A stretch of 6,022 nt of DNA from Candidatus Avacholeplasma faecigallinarum (lineage in GTDB: Bacteria > Bacillota_I > Bacilli_A > Acholeplasmatales > Anaeroplasmataceae): positions 1-6,022 of the forward strand of contig DVKU01000172.1 of NCBI GenBank assembly GCA_018715825.1, read 5' to 3'. Both the position numbers and the translations under genes were made by a program. The notes under the pieces were generated by a model. That model had not been told where the DNA came from and searched no databases. It saw nothing but the letters and a program-made list of their open reading frames with translations. This document shows, one piece after another, positions 1 through 4,817 of this stretch. Numbering within the stretch: position 1 is the first letter of the stretch; every line of letters begins with the position of its first letter.

Positions 1-62
1 AAGATAGAAATTAAGCAAACAATTATTATTATAACCAAAATAACTATCATAAGCATTTCCAT
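1..62 (-). CDS. Partial gene, N-terminal membrane segment protein (runs off left edge)
   Basis: Only the first 20 codons lie in the window. The reading frame starts at ATG 62-60 and stays open to position 1. After MEML comes an unbroken hydrophobic run of about 16 residues (MIVILVIIIIVCLISI), so the product begins with a transmembrane helix or uncleaved signal anchor. The start is supported by AGGATGTG (78-71), one mismatch from AGGAGGTG and 8 bases upstream, and by a near-consensus sigma-A promoter just before it. Many anchored proteins begin this way, for example RNase Y-like or EzrA-like proteins, and too little is present to choose. In-frame ATGs at codons 3 and 5 are possible alternative starts. 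Coding status is inferred from promoter, ribosome site and hydrophobic pattern together. Confidence 0.55.
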   Translation of the reverse strand, partial: MEMLMIVILVIIIIVCLISI

Positions 63-84
63 ATACTTTTCACATCCTAAATAA

Positions 85-113
85 ATTATATCAAAGGAGC
101 AAGTTTTTTTCAA
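85..113 (-). promoter_or_regulatory. Sigma-A-type promoter for the left-edge gene
   Basis: On the minus strand TTGAAA (113-108) is followed by a 17-base spacer and a perfect TATAAT (90-85). Predicted transcription start is near 78, at the first base of the ribosome site, giving a leader of only about 16 bases. The promoter lies downstream of the gerQ terminator, so the two minus-strand genes appear to be separate transcription units. Confidence 0.75.
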
Positions 114-146
114 GAACTATTAAATCATTTATATAAATATTGCCAT

Positions 147-186
147 AATGAAAAAGAAAAAATAATACATTAAACAGTATTATTTT
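147..186 (-). terminator. Rho-independent terminator of gerQ
   Basis: A perfect 10-bp stem (AAAATAATAC at 186-177 pairing with GTATTATTTT at 168-159, minus-strand reading) has an 8-base loop and is followed by a T-rich tail (158-147). The stem starts within the gerQ stop codon. It is AT-rich but long, like the other terminators in this window. Confidence 0.75.
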
Positions 187-553
187 AAGAAAAATCTTTA
201 ATAAAATTAATAGGCTCATCGAAAGTAACAAAATCCAAGTAAATCATAAGTACTAAATACCATTCCCCCGTTGTCGGATTGGATAAAATGACATGATCTC
301 TTCCAGCCTGTTCTATAATACCCTCAAACACACGATCCTGCCACTGTATAGAACCGGGAACAGTCACATGAAGTTTAGCCTTCTTTCCTCTGTTGAGTCT
401 AAGGATATTTTCTATGTAGGATTGCTCCATTGTCATAGGAATATTAGTAGTTTGAGTTTGCTCATAACTAGGAACAGATTGCTGATTGGGGACAGTATTA
501 TTGTTAAGCCCTATACCTGGAAAAACAGGATTTTGATAATAACCATTATTCAT
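185..553 (-). CDS. gerQ: Spore coat protein GerQ
   Basis: GerQ is an inner spore-coat protein that, in Bacillus, is needed to localise or activate the cortex-lytic enzyme CwlJ during germination and is cross-linked into the coat by transglutaminase. The product is 122 aa. Residues 1-42 are low-complexity and rich in Asn, Gln, Thr and Pro. The conserved GerQ domain runs from about 43 to 118 and includes EQSYIENILRLNRGKKA, EGIIEQAGRDHVILSNPTTG and LMIYLDFVTFDEPI. The ATG at 553 is preceded by AAAGGAG with good spacing. It is divergent from pduL and has a sigma-E-like promoter, matching mother-cell expression known for this gene in Bacillus. The cwlJ gene, often next to gerQ in Bacillus, is not adjacent here. 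Unlike the B. subtilis protein, the N-terminus has no lysine before residue 57. Family assignment is firm; cross-linking behaviour is inferred. Confidence 0.95.
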   Translation of the reverse strand: MNNGYYQNPVFPGIGLNNNTVPNQQSVPSYEQTQTTNIPMTMEQSYIENILRLNRGKKAKLHVTVPGSIQWQDRVFEGIIEQAGRDHVILSNPTTGEWYLVLMIYLDFVTFDEPINFIKDFS

Positions 554-573
554 AAATAGTCTCCTTTCATTTA

Positions 574-602
574 ATTATATGAGCATAAATTTACGGTATA
601 AC
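574..602 (-). promoter_or_regulatory. Sigma-E-like promoter of gerQ
   Basis: On the minus strand the -10 element CATATAAT (581-574) differs at one base from the sigma-E consensus CATACAAT. Upstream, GTTATA (602-597) supplies the ATA of a sigma-E -35 element with a 15-base gap, slightly shorter than usual. The predicted start falls around 567, so the leader is about 14 bases and begins at the ribosome site. Mother-cell expression fits GerQ. Confidence 0.55.
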
Positions 603-623
603 TAAAAATAATGTCAAATAGAA

Positions 624-660
624 AATAGGTATTTACACCTATTAAAAATAAAATTATAAT
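624..660 (+). promoter_or_regulatory. Sigma-A promoter of pduL with an overlapping inverted repeat
   Basis: TTTACA (632-637), a 17-base spacer and perfect TATAAT (655-660) form a near-consensus vegetative promoter; the start is expected near 667, at the ribosome site. A perfect 7-bp inverted repeat, AATAGGT (624-630) and ACCTATT (637-643) around six bases, straddles the -35 element. That placement suits a repressor operator, but no matching regulator is encoded in the window. Confidence 0.75.
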
Positions 661-678
661 TAAATAGAGGTGAAGAGG

Positions 679-1233
679 ATGCAGATAAAAATAGGAGTAT
701 CAAACAGACATGTTCATTTGACGAGAGAGGATGTCGATATACTATTTGGAAAGAATTATGAACTTACAGTACGAAATTATTTGGATCAACCAGGCCAATT
801 TGCTACTGAAGAAACAGTGACATTAAAAAGTCAAACAAATACTAAAGAATTTGTAAGAATAGTAGGACCAGTTAGAGAATATACACAAGTTGAAGTATTA
901 GAAACCGATAAAGAATATTTTGGAATAAATCCGCCAACTAGAAATTCTGGTGACCTAAAAGGCGCAGAAGATATAACAATAATGGGACCAAAAGGAGAGA
1001 TACATAAAAAAAATACATGTATAATTGCTAACCGACATATCCATATTAATACTAGAGAAGCAAGTAATTTCCATGAAGATGAAATAGTAAAAGTAAAAGT
1101 AGGTAGCACAGTTTTAGATTCAGTGCATATTAAGATTAGTGATAATTTTGCACTGGCATTACACATTAATAAGGATGATGCAGAAAAAAATAATATTAAG
1201 AATGGAGATATTGCTATATTAAAGGAGGATTAA
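679..1233 (+). CDS. pduL: Phosphate acyltransferase PduL (phosphotransacetylase/phosphotransbutyrylase-type, orphan form)
   Basis: PduL-family enzymes reversibly convert acyl-CoA and phosphate to acyl-phosphate and CoA; acetyl-CoA or propionyl-CoA are likely substrates. The 184-aa protein is full length and has the paired beta-barrel motifs GVSNRHVHL (6-14) and IIANRHIHI (115-123). The residues expected to bind the two metals are present: H11, H13 and E72 for one site, H120, H122 and H162 for the other. R66 in GPVREYTQVE is the likely phosphate-binding arginine. The protein begins directly at the first beta strand, so the N-terminal peptide that targets some PduLs into bacterial microcompartments is missing, and no shell genes are nearby. 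I infer a cytosolic housekeeping role replacing Pta. I chose ATG 679 because GAGGTG (667-672) lies six bases upstream; the GTG at 670 overlaps that site. The end carries the ribosome site of the next gene. Confidence 0.93.
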   Translation: MQIKIGVSNRHVHLTREDVDILFGKNYELTVRNYLDQPGQFATEETVTLKSQTNTKEFVRIVGPVREYTQVEVLETDKEYFGINPPTRNSGDLKGAEDITIMGPKGEIHKKNTCIIANRHIHINTREASNFHEDEIVKVKVGSTVLDSVHIKISDNFALALHINKDDAEKNNIKNGDIAILKED

Positions 1234-1234
1234 T

Positions 1235-2158
1235 ATGTTCTCGCAGACCAAAAAGATAATAAAAAGTTCTAAAAGAGAAGTAATTTTAAAAGTAATTACT
1301 TCTCTTTTTGTTCAAGGTTTAGCACTCATTATACCAGTTTTTTGGAGTGACACAATTAATGAGATAACAAATAGCAACTATAAAATAGGATACTATTTAA
1401 TAGTTATAACAGCTTTTCTTTCTATTTTTTATTATGTATGGTCGTATTTAGATCAAAAAGCTTGGTTTAAATTTTATAATAAATTATATACAGAATATAC
1501 ATCACTAACCACATCAGAAACAAAAAATATAAGTCGTGTAAATCTTGGTGAATATACTAATATATTAAACAATGATATTGATATAATAAGTAATTTCCTT
1601 GTCAATCTAATAACAAGAATATTTCAAATCATAGAATTTTTAATCATATATTGTTATTTTTTGAGTTTTAATTTTTTGATCTTTATAATCACTGTAGCAG
1701 TATCCATTTTGATGCTAGTAGTATATTTTAAAGCAGGGAAAAAAGTTCAAAACCTAAATATCAAGAGAAAGGCTACTCTCGATAATAAGACAATTATGCT
1801 ACACAAACTATATAACAATTTGGCAGAAAAAAAGACAACCCTAAATAGCATTATTAATTTATTTAATAAGGATAATAGGGCTTATTTAAGAGCTAATTAT
1901 AACTATAATGTTATAATCCAAGGTATAATATGTTTTGTTTTAGGAATAATTGAATTATCTAGATATACAATTATTTTTTATGGCGCATATCTAGTGAGTA
2001 AGGACTCAATAGAAATAGGAACGATTCTCTTAATATACAGTTATTATGCTAAAATACTAACTAACTTCCAAGTATTAGGAACAATAACCGCAGATTACCA
2101 AAGTTTCATAGTTTCACTGACAAGATTAAATAAAATAACTTCTCTTAAAGAAAAATAA
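1235..2158 (+). CDS. ABC exporter-type transmembrane domain protein without an ATPase domain
   Basis: The 307-aa protein has six predicted membrane helices (about 17-37, 52-72, 120-143, 145-165, 227-253 and 259-281) and the GEYTNILNNDIDIISNFL stretch (105-122) typical of the first intracellular loop of type I ABC exporters. It ends at TRLNKITSLKEK, where such exporters normally continue into the nucleotide-binding domain. No Walker A, signature or Walker B motif follows in any frame before yidD, so this is a membrane half only. It may pair with an ATPase encoded elsewhere, act without ATP, or be a decayed remnant; the clean open frame argues against recent decay. It resembles families such as the stand-alone ABC_membrane_3 type, though I cannot confirm this without a profile search. 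AAAGGAGG (1221-1228) in the end of pduL gives a good start, one base after the pduL stop, so it is translated from the pduL transcript. A strong hairpin lies inside its first 25 codons. Substrate is unknown. Confidence 0.8.
   Translation: MFSQTKKIIKSSKREVILKVITSLFVQGLALIIPVFWSDTINEITNSNYKIGYYLIVITAFLSIFYYVWSYLDQKAWFKFYNKLYTEYTSLTTSETKNISRVNLGEYTNILNNDIDIISNFLVNLITRIFQIIEFLIIYCYFLSFNFLIFIITVAVSILMLVVYFKAGKKVQNLNIKRKATLDNKTIMLHKLYNNLAEKKTTLNSIINLFNKDNRAYLRANYNYNVIIQGIICFVLGIIELSRYTIIFYGAYLVSKDSIEIGTILLIYSYYAKILTNFQVLGTITADYQSFIVSLTRLNKITSLKEK
1271..1309 (+). terminator. Intragenic terminator-like hairpin between pduL and the ABC gene
   Basis: A perfect 15-bp inverted repeat (1271-1285 and 1294-1308, 8-base loop) ends in a run of T (1305-1309). 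It starts 38 bases after the pduL stop, a normal place for a pduL terminator, but lies within codons 13-25 of the ABC gene. The U-run is mostly inside the stem rather than after it, so termination may be partial. It could lower ABC expression relative to pduL. The alternative is a chance repeat in AT-rich coding DNA, which is unlikely at 15 bp. Confidence 0.5.
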
Positions 2159-2160
2159 TA

Positions 2161-2189
2161 TTGTAAAAAGTATTCTACCGTGGTAAAAT
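2161..2189 (+). promoter_or_regulatory. Probable sigma-A promoter of yidD
   Basis: TTGTAA (2161-2166), a 17-base spacer and TAAAAT (2184-2189) lie just after the ABC stop codon. The predicted start at about 2196 leaves an 11-base leader that holds GTGAT, which matches part of the anti-Shine-Dalgarno complement. No terminator separates the ABC gene from yidD, so read-through is also possible. Confidence 0.55.
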
Positions 2190-2206
2190 ATCATCGTGAT
2201 TAAAAG

Positions 2207-2446
2207 ATGAAAAGATTAATAATAAAAATTGTAAAAAAATATCAAAGCATACCGTTTAAGAGTCATGATAGTTGCCGCTATATCCCGACATGTTCCAATT
2301 ATATGATTGAAGCGTTGGAGAAACATGGACTCATAAAAGGATTATATTTAGGAATAAGAAGACTATTAAAATGCAATCCTTTTAGTAAAAAAGAATACAA
2401 ATATGATCCTGTTCCCACAAAAACAAATAAAACTAAAAAGGACTAA
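2207..2446 (+). CDS. yidD: Membrane protein insertion efficiency factor YidD
   Basis: YidD is a small inner-face membrane protein that helps YidC/Sec insert membrane proteins. The 79-aa product has the family core: an amphipathic N-terminal helix, [16 protein letters not shown] (22-37), a [16 protein letters not shown] stretch with the third conserved cysteine, and the closing DPVP (67-70). The usual GG before DPVP is replaced by YKY. Length is normal for the family. In many bacteria yidD lies between rnpA and yidC; here it stands alone with its own probable promoter and terminator. The ribosome site is weak (GTGAT, 2196-2200). The final lysine-rich codons (TKTNKTKKD) are encoded inside the terminator stem, so the tail sequence is probably shaped by RNA structure. 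Confidence 0.93.
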   Translation: MKRLIIKIVKKYQSIPFKSHDSCRYIPTCSNYMIEALEKHGLIKGLYLGIRRLLKCNPFSKKEYKYDPVPTKTNKTKKD

Positions 2447-2475
2447 AACAGTTCTTCTTTTTAGTTTTATTTGAT
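2426..2475 (+). terminator. Terminator overlapping the end of yidD
   Basis: A perfect 15-bp inverted repeat (2426-2440 with 2457-2471) encloses the yidD stop codon in its loop. A shorter alternative stem, AAGGAC (2438-2443) with GTTCTT (2451-2456), is followed directly by the T-rich tail CTTTTTAGTTTTATTT and looks like a standard Rho-independent terminator. The two foldings are mutually exclusive, but both would end the yidD transcript. Confidence 0.75.
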
Positions 2476-2788
2476 AGTATTTAATATTGTTATAGATTTT
2501 TCAGTTAGAATAGTTTAATTATTTTTCTTAAATTAGTTTTACCTTTTTAATGGATTTTAAAATATATATTTTCTTCAGGTAGCTACCTTTATAGAACACT
2601 ATGTTATCTTTGTTAATTAAATCATTGCCATAGATTAAAACACATTTTAAGTAAGTCATCGACGGATATCTAAAATAATGACAGCAATATCGAGGCAAAA
2701 AAACAAATTTTTAATTTTTAGAAAATAATAGTTATAAGCTCACAAGCATTTTTCAAAAGTTCATATGATAAAGTGAAAGGGGGAAAAA
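2447..2788 (+). other. Non-coding stretch between yidD and the collagen-like gene
   Basis: These 342 very AT-rich bases hold the outer part of the yidD terminator at the left and the collagen gene promoter and ribosome site at the right. In between I see no reading frame with a plausible start, no tRNA and no recognisable riboswitch. The one striking element is a perfect 12-bp palindrome, AGGTAGCTACCT, at 2577-2588. AT-only palindromes around 2560-2573 are expected by chance at this base composition. Confidence 0.6.
2741..2770 (+). promoter_or_regulatory. Sigma-K-type promoter of the collagen-like gene
   Basis: CATATGATA (2762-2770) matches the sigma-K -10 pattern CATAnnnTA exactly, and CACA (2741-2744), 17 bases upstream, fits the -35 pattern mACm. 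The predicted start at about 2777 falls in the ribosome site AAAGGGGG (2776-2783), five bases before the ATG. Late mother-cell expression is what is known for BclA-type proteins. Confidence 0.65.
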
Positions 2789-3538
2789 ATGAGCGAAGAA
2801 ATAAATAATAAGTGCTTGGAAGAATTAAAAAATGGAAAACCAGATGATGACTGCTTGTGTAGAGTAATTGATTGCTTGAGTAAAAAATGCGTTACCTGTC
2901 CAACAGGCCCAACCGGCCCACAAGGAGTGACAGGTCCAACCGGTCCACAAGGAGTGACAGGCCCAACCGGCCCACAAGGAGCAACAGGTACAACCGGTCC
3001 ACAAGGAGTGACAGGCCCAACCGGTCCACAAGGAGCAACAGGTCCAACCGGTCCACAGGGAGCAACAGGCCCAACCGGCCCAGCAGGTCCAGGGACTGAA
3101 TTAGATAGCTATGCTATGGCTCATGATGAAACTGATTCGACAGTAGGAGTACAGCAACCATTTTTGTTCCAAACTACAAACATATCAAATAAAATAACAT
3201 ATAATCCTAATACCGGTGACTTTTCAATACCCGATGCAGGTATTTACATCATTCATTGGTGGATTAATGTTAGAAACAGCAACAAAAAAGAAACAGACTG
3301 CGAGCCAAAGGCATTAGGAGCAGAATTACATCAATTTTGGCCTAATGATGTTCTTATAGCACACTCATCAACCCACAATAAGTTAACATGCTGTGACACG
3401 GGAACAATAAATGGGAACGCTATTTTTGAGGCGCTACCAGGCGCAAGCTATCGTTTAATTAATACTTCAGAAGTAGATATTAAATTAGTACCAAACGATT
3501 TATATTCAGCATCAGTATCAATAACTAGGATAGCATAA
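2789..3538 (+). CDS. BclA-like collagen-repeat spore surface (exosporium/coat) glycoprotein candidate
   Basis: The 249-aa protein has three parts. Residues 1-39 form a charged N-terminus with six cysteines (9, 22, 24, 29, 34, 37). Residues 40-102 are 21 unbroken Gly-X-Y triplets arranged as seven 9-residue units of the GPTGPQG(V/A)T type; one unit has Thr in place of Pro. Residues 103-249 form a beta-rich C-terminal domain with the feel of a C1q/TNF-like BclA trimerisation domain, ending in the strand [11 protein letters not shown]. Cysteines at 165, 200 and 201 are unusual additions (positions approximate). No signal peptide is visible, as expected for a protein placed on the forespore from the mother cell. 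The Thr-rich triplets are likely glycosylation sites by analogy with BclA. The gene is monocistronic, with a sigma-K-like promoter and its own terminator. BclA-like is a structural analogy; the N-terminus does not match the known exosporium-targeting motif. Confidence 0.85.
   Translation: MSEEINNKCLEELKNGKPDDDCLCRVIDCLSKKCVTCPTGPTGPQGVTGPTGPQGVTGPTGPQGATGTTGPQGVTGPTGPQGATGPTGPQGATGPTGPAGPGTELDSYAMAHDETDSTVGVQQPFLFQTTNISNKITYNPNTGDFSIPDAGIYIIHWWINVRNSNKKETDCEPKALGAELHQFWPNDVLIAHSSTHNKLTCCDTGTINGNAIFEALPGASYRLINTSEVDIKLVPNDLYSASVSITRIA
2906..3094 (+). repeat. Seven 27-bp tandem repeats encoding the collagen region
   Basis: Unit boundaries are 2906, 2933, 2960, 2987, 3014, 3041 and 3068. Each unit begins GGYCCAACCGGYCCA and most end in GGAGTGACA or GGAGCAACA; differences are mainly silent C/T changes. 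Unit 4 has a CCA to ACA change (Pro to Thr), and unit 7 diverges in its last third. The block is much richer in G and C than its surroundings because of the Gly and Pro codons. Such repeats commonly change copy number between strains. Confidence 0.95.
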
Positions 3539-3558
3539 TTTAAGAAATATCCTTCTTT

Positions 3559-3587
3559 GCTACTAACATTTTTGTTAGTAGCTTTTT
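3559..3587 (+). terminator. Terminator of the collagen-like gene
   Basis: A perfect 9-bp stem, GCTACTAAC (3559-3567) with GTTAGTAGC (3574-3582), has a 6-base loop and is followed by TTTTTG. It starts 20 bases after the stop codon, in the standard position. Confidence 0.9.
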
Positions 3588-3595
3588 GTGTAAAG

Positions 3596-3618
3596 AAAAA
3601 CCCCAGACTATCTGGGGT
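3596..3618 (-). terminator. Terminator of the minus-strand DUF84 unit
   Basis: On the minus strand an 8-bp GC-rich stem (ACCCCAGA / TCTGGGGT, 3-base loop) is followed by TTTTTCTTT. It lies about 125 bases beyond the DUF84 stop codon and faces the collagen gene terminator, so the two converging transcripts are insulated from each other. The bases in between (3619-3742) show no convincing gene. Confidence 0.8.
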
Positions 3619-3742
3619 CATCATAGCTTTTAGCATTGAGTATTTAAAAATAAGAATCACAAAAAACATAATAACATTGCTAGAGGTATCATAAAATATC
3701 CTTAAAAGATCAACTACATAAATAGTAAAGTATTAAAATAGT

Positions 3743-4318
3743 CTATTTATCAGACTTACTTCTAACTTTTCTATCTAGCGCTTCTCTTCGTTCAGAATAA
3801 ACAAAAGGAATCAAACTACTAAGAACTGCAAAGCTATCGAAAGTATCTCTTTGTATAATACCATTTGTAAGATATCCAACGATACCAAGAGATTGTTTAT
3901 AGTTAGATTTATTTGTCATTTCCTCGATAACTTTATTCAATGATTGTCCACTTTTTAGATAATTATACATTATATCAGTAATCCCCACTCCTAAAGATTT
4001 ACCAGTATATTTTTCTCCAAATTGATTTTCTGAAATACAATAAGTAACAATAAAAGCTTGCCCGTTCTCATCTAGGGTAAAGCCACCTTCGATAGAAACC
4101 AAATAATCGTAATCTAATTTTTCTTTCATTGCTATTTCTTTAAGACCTAAATTTCTATTTTCTGCTCCTCTAATTATTTCATATCCAATTGGTTTGCTAC
4201 TGACACCAGATGGGACATCATAAGAAAAAATCTCATAATTACAAAAATTTAATTTCATTAAGGCAATCGCTAATGCTCTTTTTTTAGATGGGTTATTACT
4301 TCCAATTAATATTATCAT
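3743..4318 (-). CDS. DUF84 family inosine/xanthosine triphosphatase (YjjX-like)
   Basis: Members of this family hydrolyse ITP and XTP, removing deaminated purine nucleotides from the pool before they enter RNA or DNA. The 191-aa protein has the expected signatures: the N-terminal nucleotide-binding segment LIGSNNPSKKRA (4-15), SGVSSKPIGYEIIRGAENR (37-55), the acidic SIEGG (75-79), TGKSLGVGI (105-113), and the LGIVGYLTNGIIQRD segment (144-158) before a closing PF. Length is slightly above the typical 170-180 because of a basic, serine-rich C-terminal tail. AGGAGG (4334-4329) lies ten bases before the ATG, a slightly long spacing. It follows the unknown 116-aa gene on the same strand with a 61-base gap. 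The family is clear; the exact substrate preference is inferred. Confidence 0.88.
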   Translation of the reverse strand: MIILIGSNNPSKKRALAIALMKLNFCNYEIFSYDVPSGVSSKPIGYEIIRGAENRNLGLKEIAMKEKLDYDYLVSIEGGFTLDENGQAFIVTYCISENQFGEKYTGKSLGVGITDIMYNYLKSGQSLNKVIEEMTNKSNYKQSLGIVGYLTNGIIQRDTFDSFAVLSSLIPFVYSERREALDRKVRSKSDK

Positions 4319-4341
4319 AAAATTAAAACCTCCTAATTAAA

Positions 4342-4376
4342 ATAGATAATTCTAGTGCTATTATTTTTTTATCTAT
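4342..4376 (-). terminator. Possible weak terminator or operator between the 116-aa gene and the DUF84 gene
   Basis: A perfect 8-bp inverted repeat, ATAGATAA (4342-4349) and TTATCTAT (4369-4376), encloses 19 bases. In the minus direction it is followed by TTTAATT, a poor U-tract. It is placed right after the stop of the 116-aa gene and just before the DUF84 ribosome site. It could be a leaky terminator or a binding site; chance is possible in such AT-rich DNA. Confidence 0.25.
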
Positions 4377-4379
4377 ACA

Positions 4380-4730
4380 TTATTTAATTTGCTTGATTTT
4401 TTTATTGCTTTTATCACTTTTACTAGAATATAATGCTCTGTAATTACAACAATATAAAGCCTTTGGCTTCAACGTACCATATTCATCAATGACACCAGGA
4501 CCAATGACCAGCTGTGCCCCTCGAATTGAAAAATCTATTAACGCTTGGGACATATATGTTAGATGACCTTTATTGTTGAAGCGTATCAAGTCGCTCAATT
4601 TTTCCACTTCATCATCTAAATTCATCAAAAAGGCCATATCATCCAAAAAAAATCTTCCATACTCTATGTCTTCAAACAAACCCAATTCTTCCATTCTTCT
4701 TTTGTATTCCTCATCAGTAAGCAACTTCAT
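4380..4730 (-). CDS. Hypothetical protein of 116 aa, no recognised family
   Basis: I do not recognise this protein. ATG 4730 is chosen because GGGGGTGA (4743-4736) sits just upstream; an in-frame TTG at 4745 overlaps that site. The first half is acidic and probably helical (TDEEYKRRMEELGLFEDIEY, then LDDEVEKLSDLIRF), with a hydrophobic middle (SQALIDFSIRGAQLVIGPGV, 61-80), a CC pair at 94-95 and a basic, lysine/serine-rich tail. There is no signal peptide or clear membrane helix, so it is likely cytosolic. It lies between an HD nucleotidase and a nucleoside triphosphatase on the same strand, 87 bases after the former with no clear terminator between, which hints at co-transcription and a nucleotide-related job. 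That function is only guilt by association. Confidence 0.75.
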   Translation of the reverse strand: MKLLTDEEYKRRMEELGLFEDIEYGRFFLDDMAFLMNLDDEVEKLSDLIRFNNKGHLTYMSQALIDFSIRGAQLVIGPGVIDEYGTLKPKALYCCNYRALYSSKSDKSNKKIKQIK

Positions 4731-4817
4731 ATAATTCACCCCCAATATATTACATTCACAAAATTAGAGTGCACTTCAAATAGTACGAAAACTAAACAAG
4801 TTTCCAAATTTTATTTC

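Noticed and set aside
670..678. GTG start for pduL three codons upstream of the ATG
   Set aside because: The GTG is part of the Shine-Dalgarno sequence GAGGTG and has no ribosome site of its own; ATG 679 is correctly spaced from it.
831..1166. 111-aa minus-strand frame opposite pduL
   Set aside because: It is the shadow of a clear full-length PduL with all conserved residues on the plus strand.
2906..3094. CRISPR array
   Set aside because: The repeats are directly adjacent with no unique spacers and encode Gly-X-Y triplets in frame.
2825..3099. Other-frame open frames across the collagen repeats
   Set aside because: They are low-complexity translations of the 27-bp repeats in wrong frames or on the wrong strand.
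3448..3669. 73-aa minus-strand frame with a hydrophobic start
   Set aside because: It crosses both converging terminators and the end of the collagen-like gene and has no ribosome site at its start.
3665..3700. Tiny minus-strand frame (about 11 codons, MIPLAMLLCFL) after an AAGGAT-like site, possible type I toxin peptide
   Set aside because: It is too short, lacks a convincing promoter and any antisense RNA signal, and matches no toxin family I know.
3718..3750. 8-bp inverted repeat ATAAATAG / CTATTTAT at the end of the DUF84 gene
   Set aside because: It is AT-only apart from one base pair, has a 17-base loop and no clear U-tract; the GC-rich hairpin at 3600-3618 is a far better terminator.
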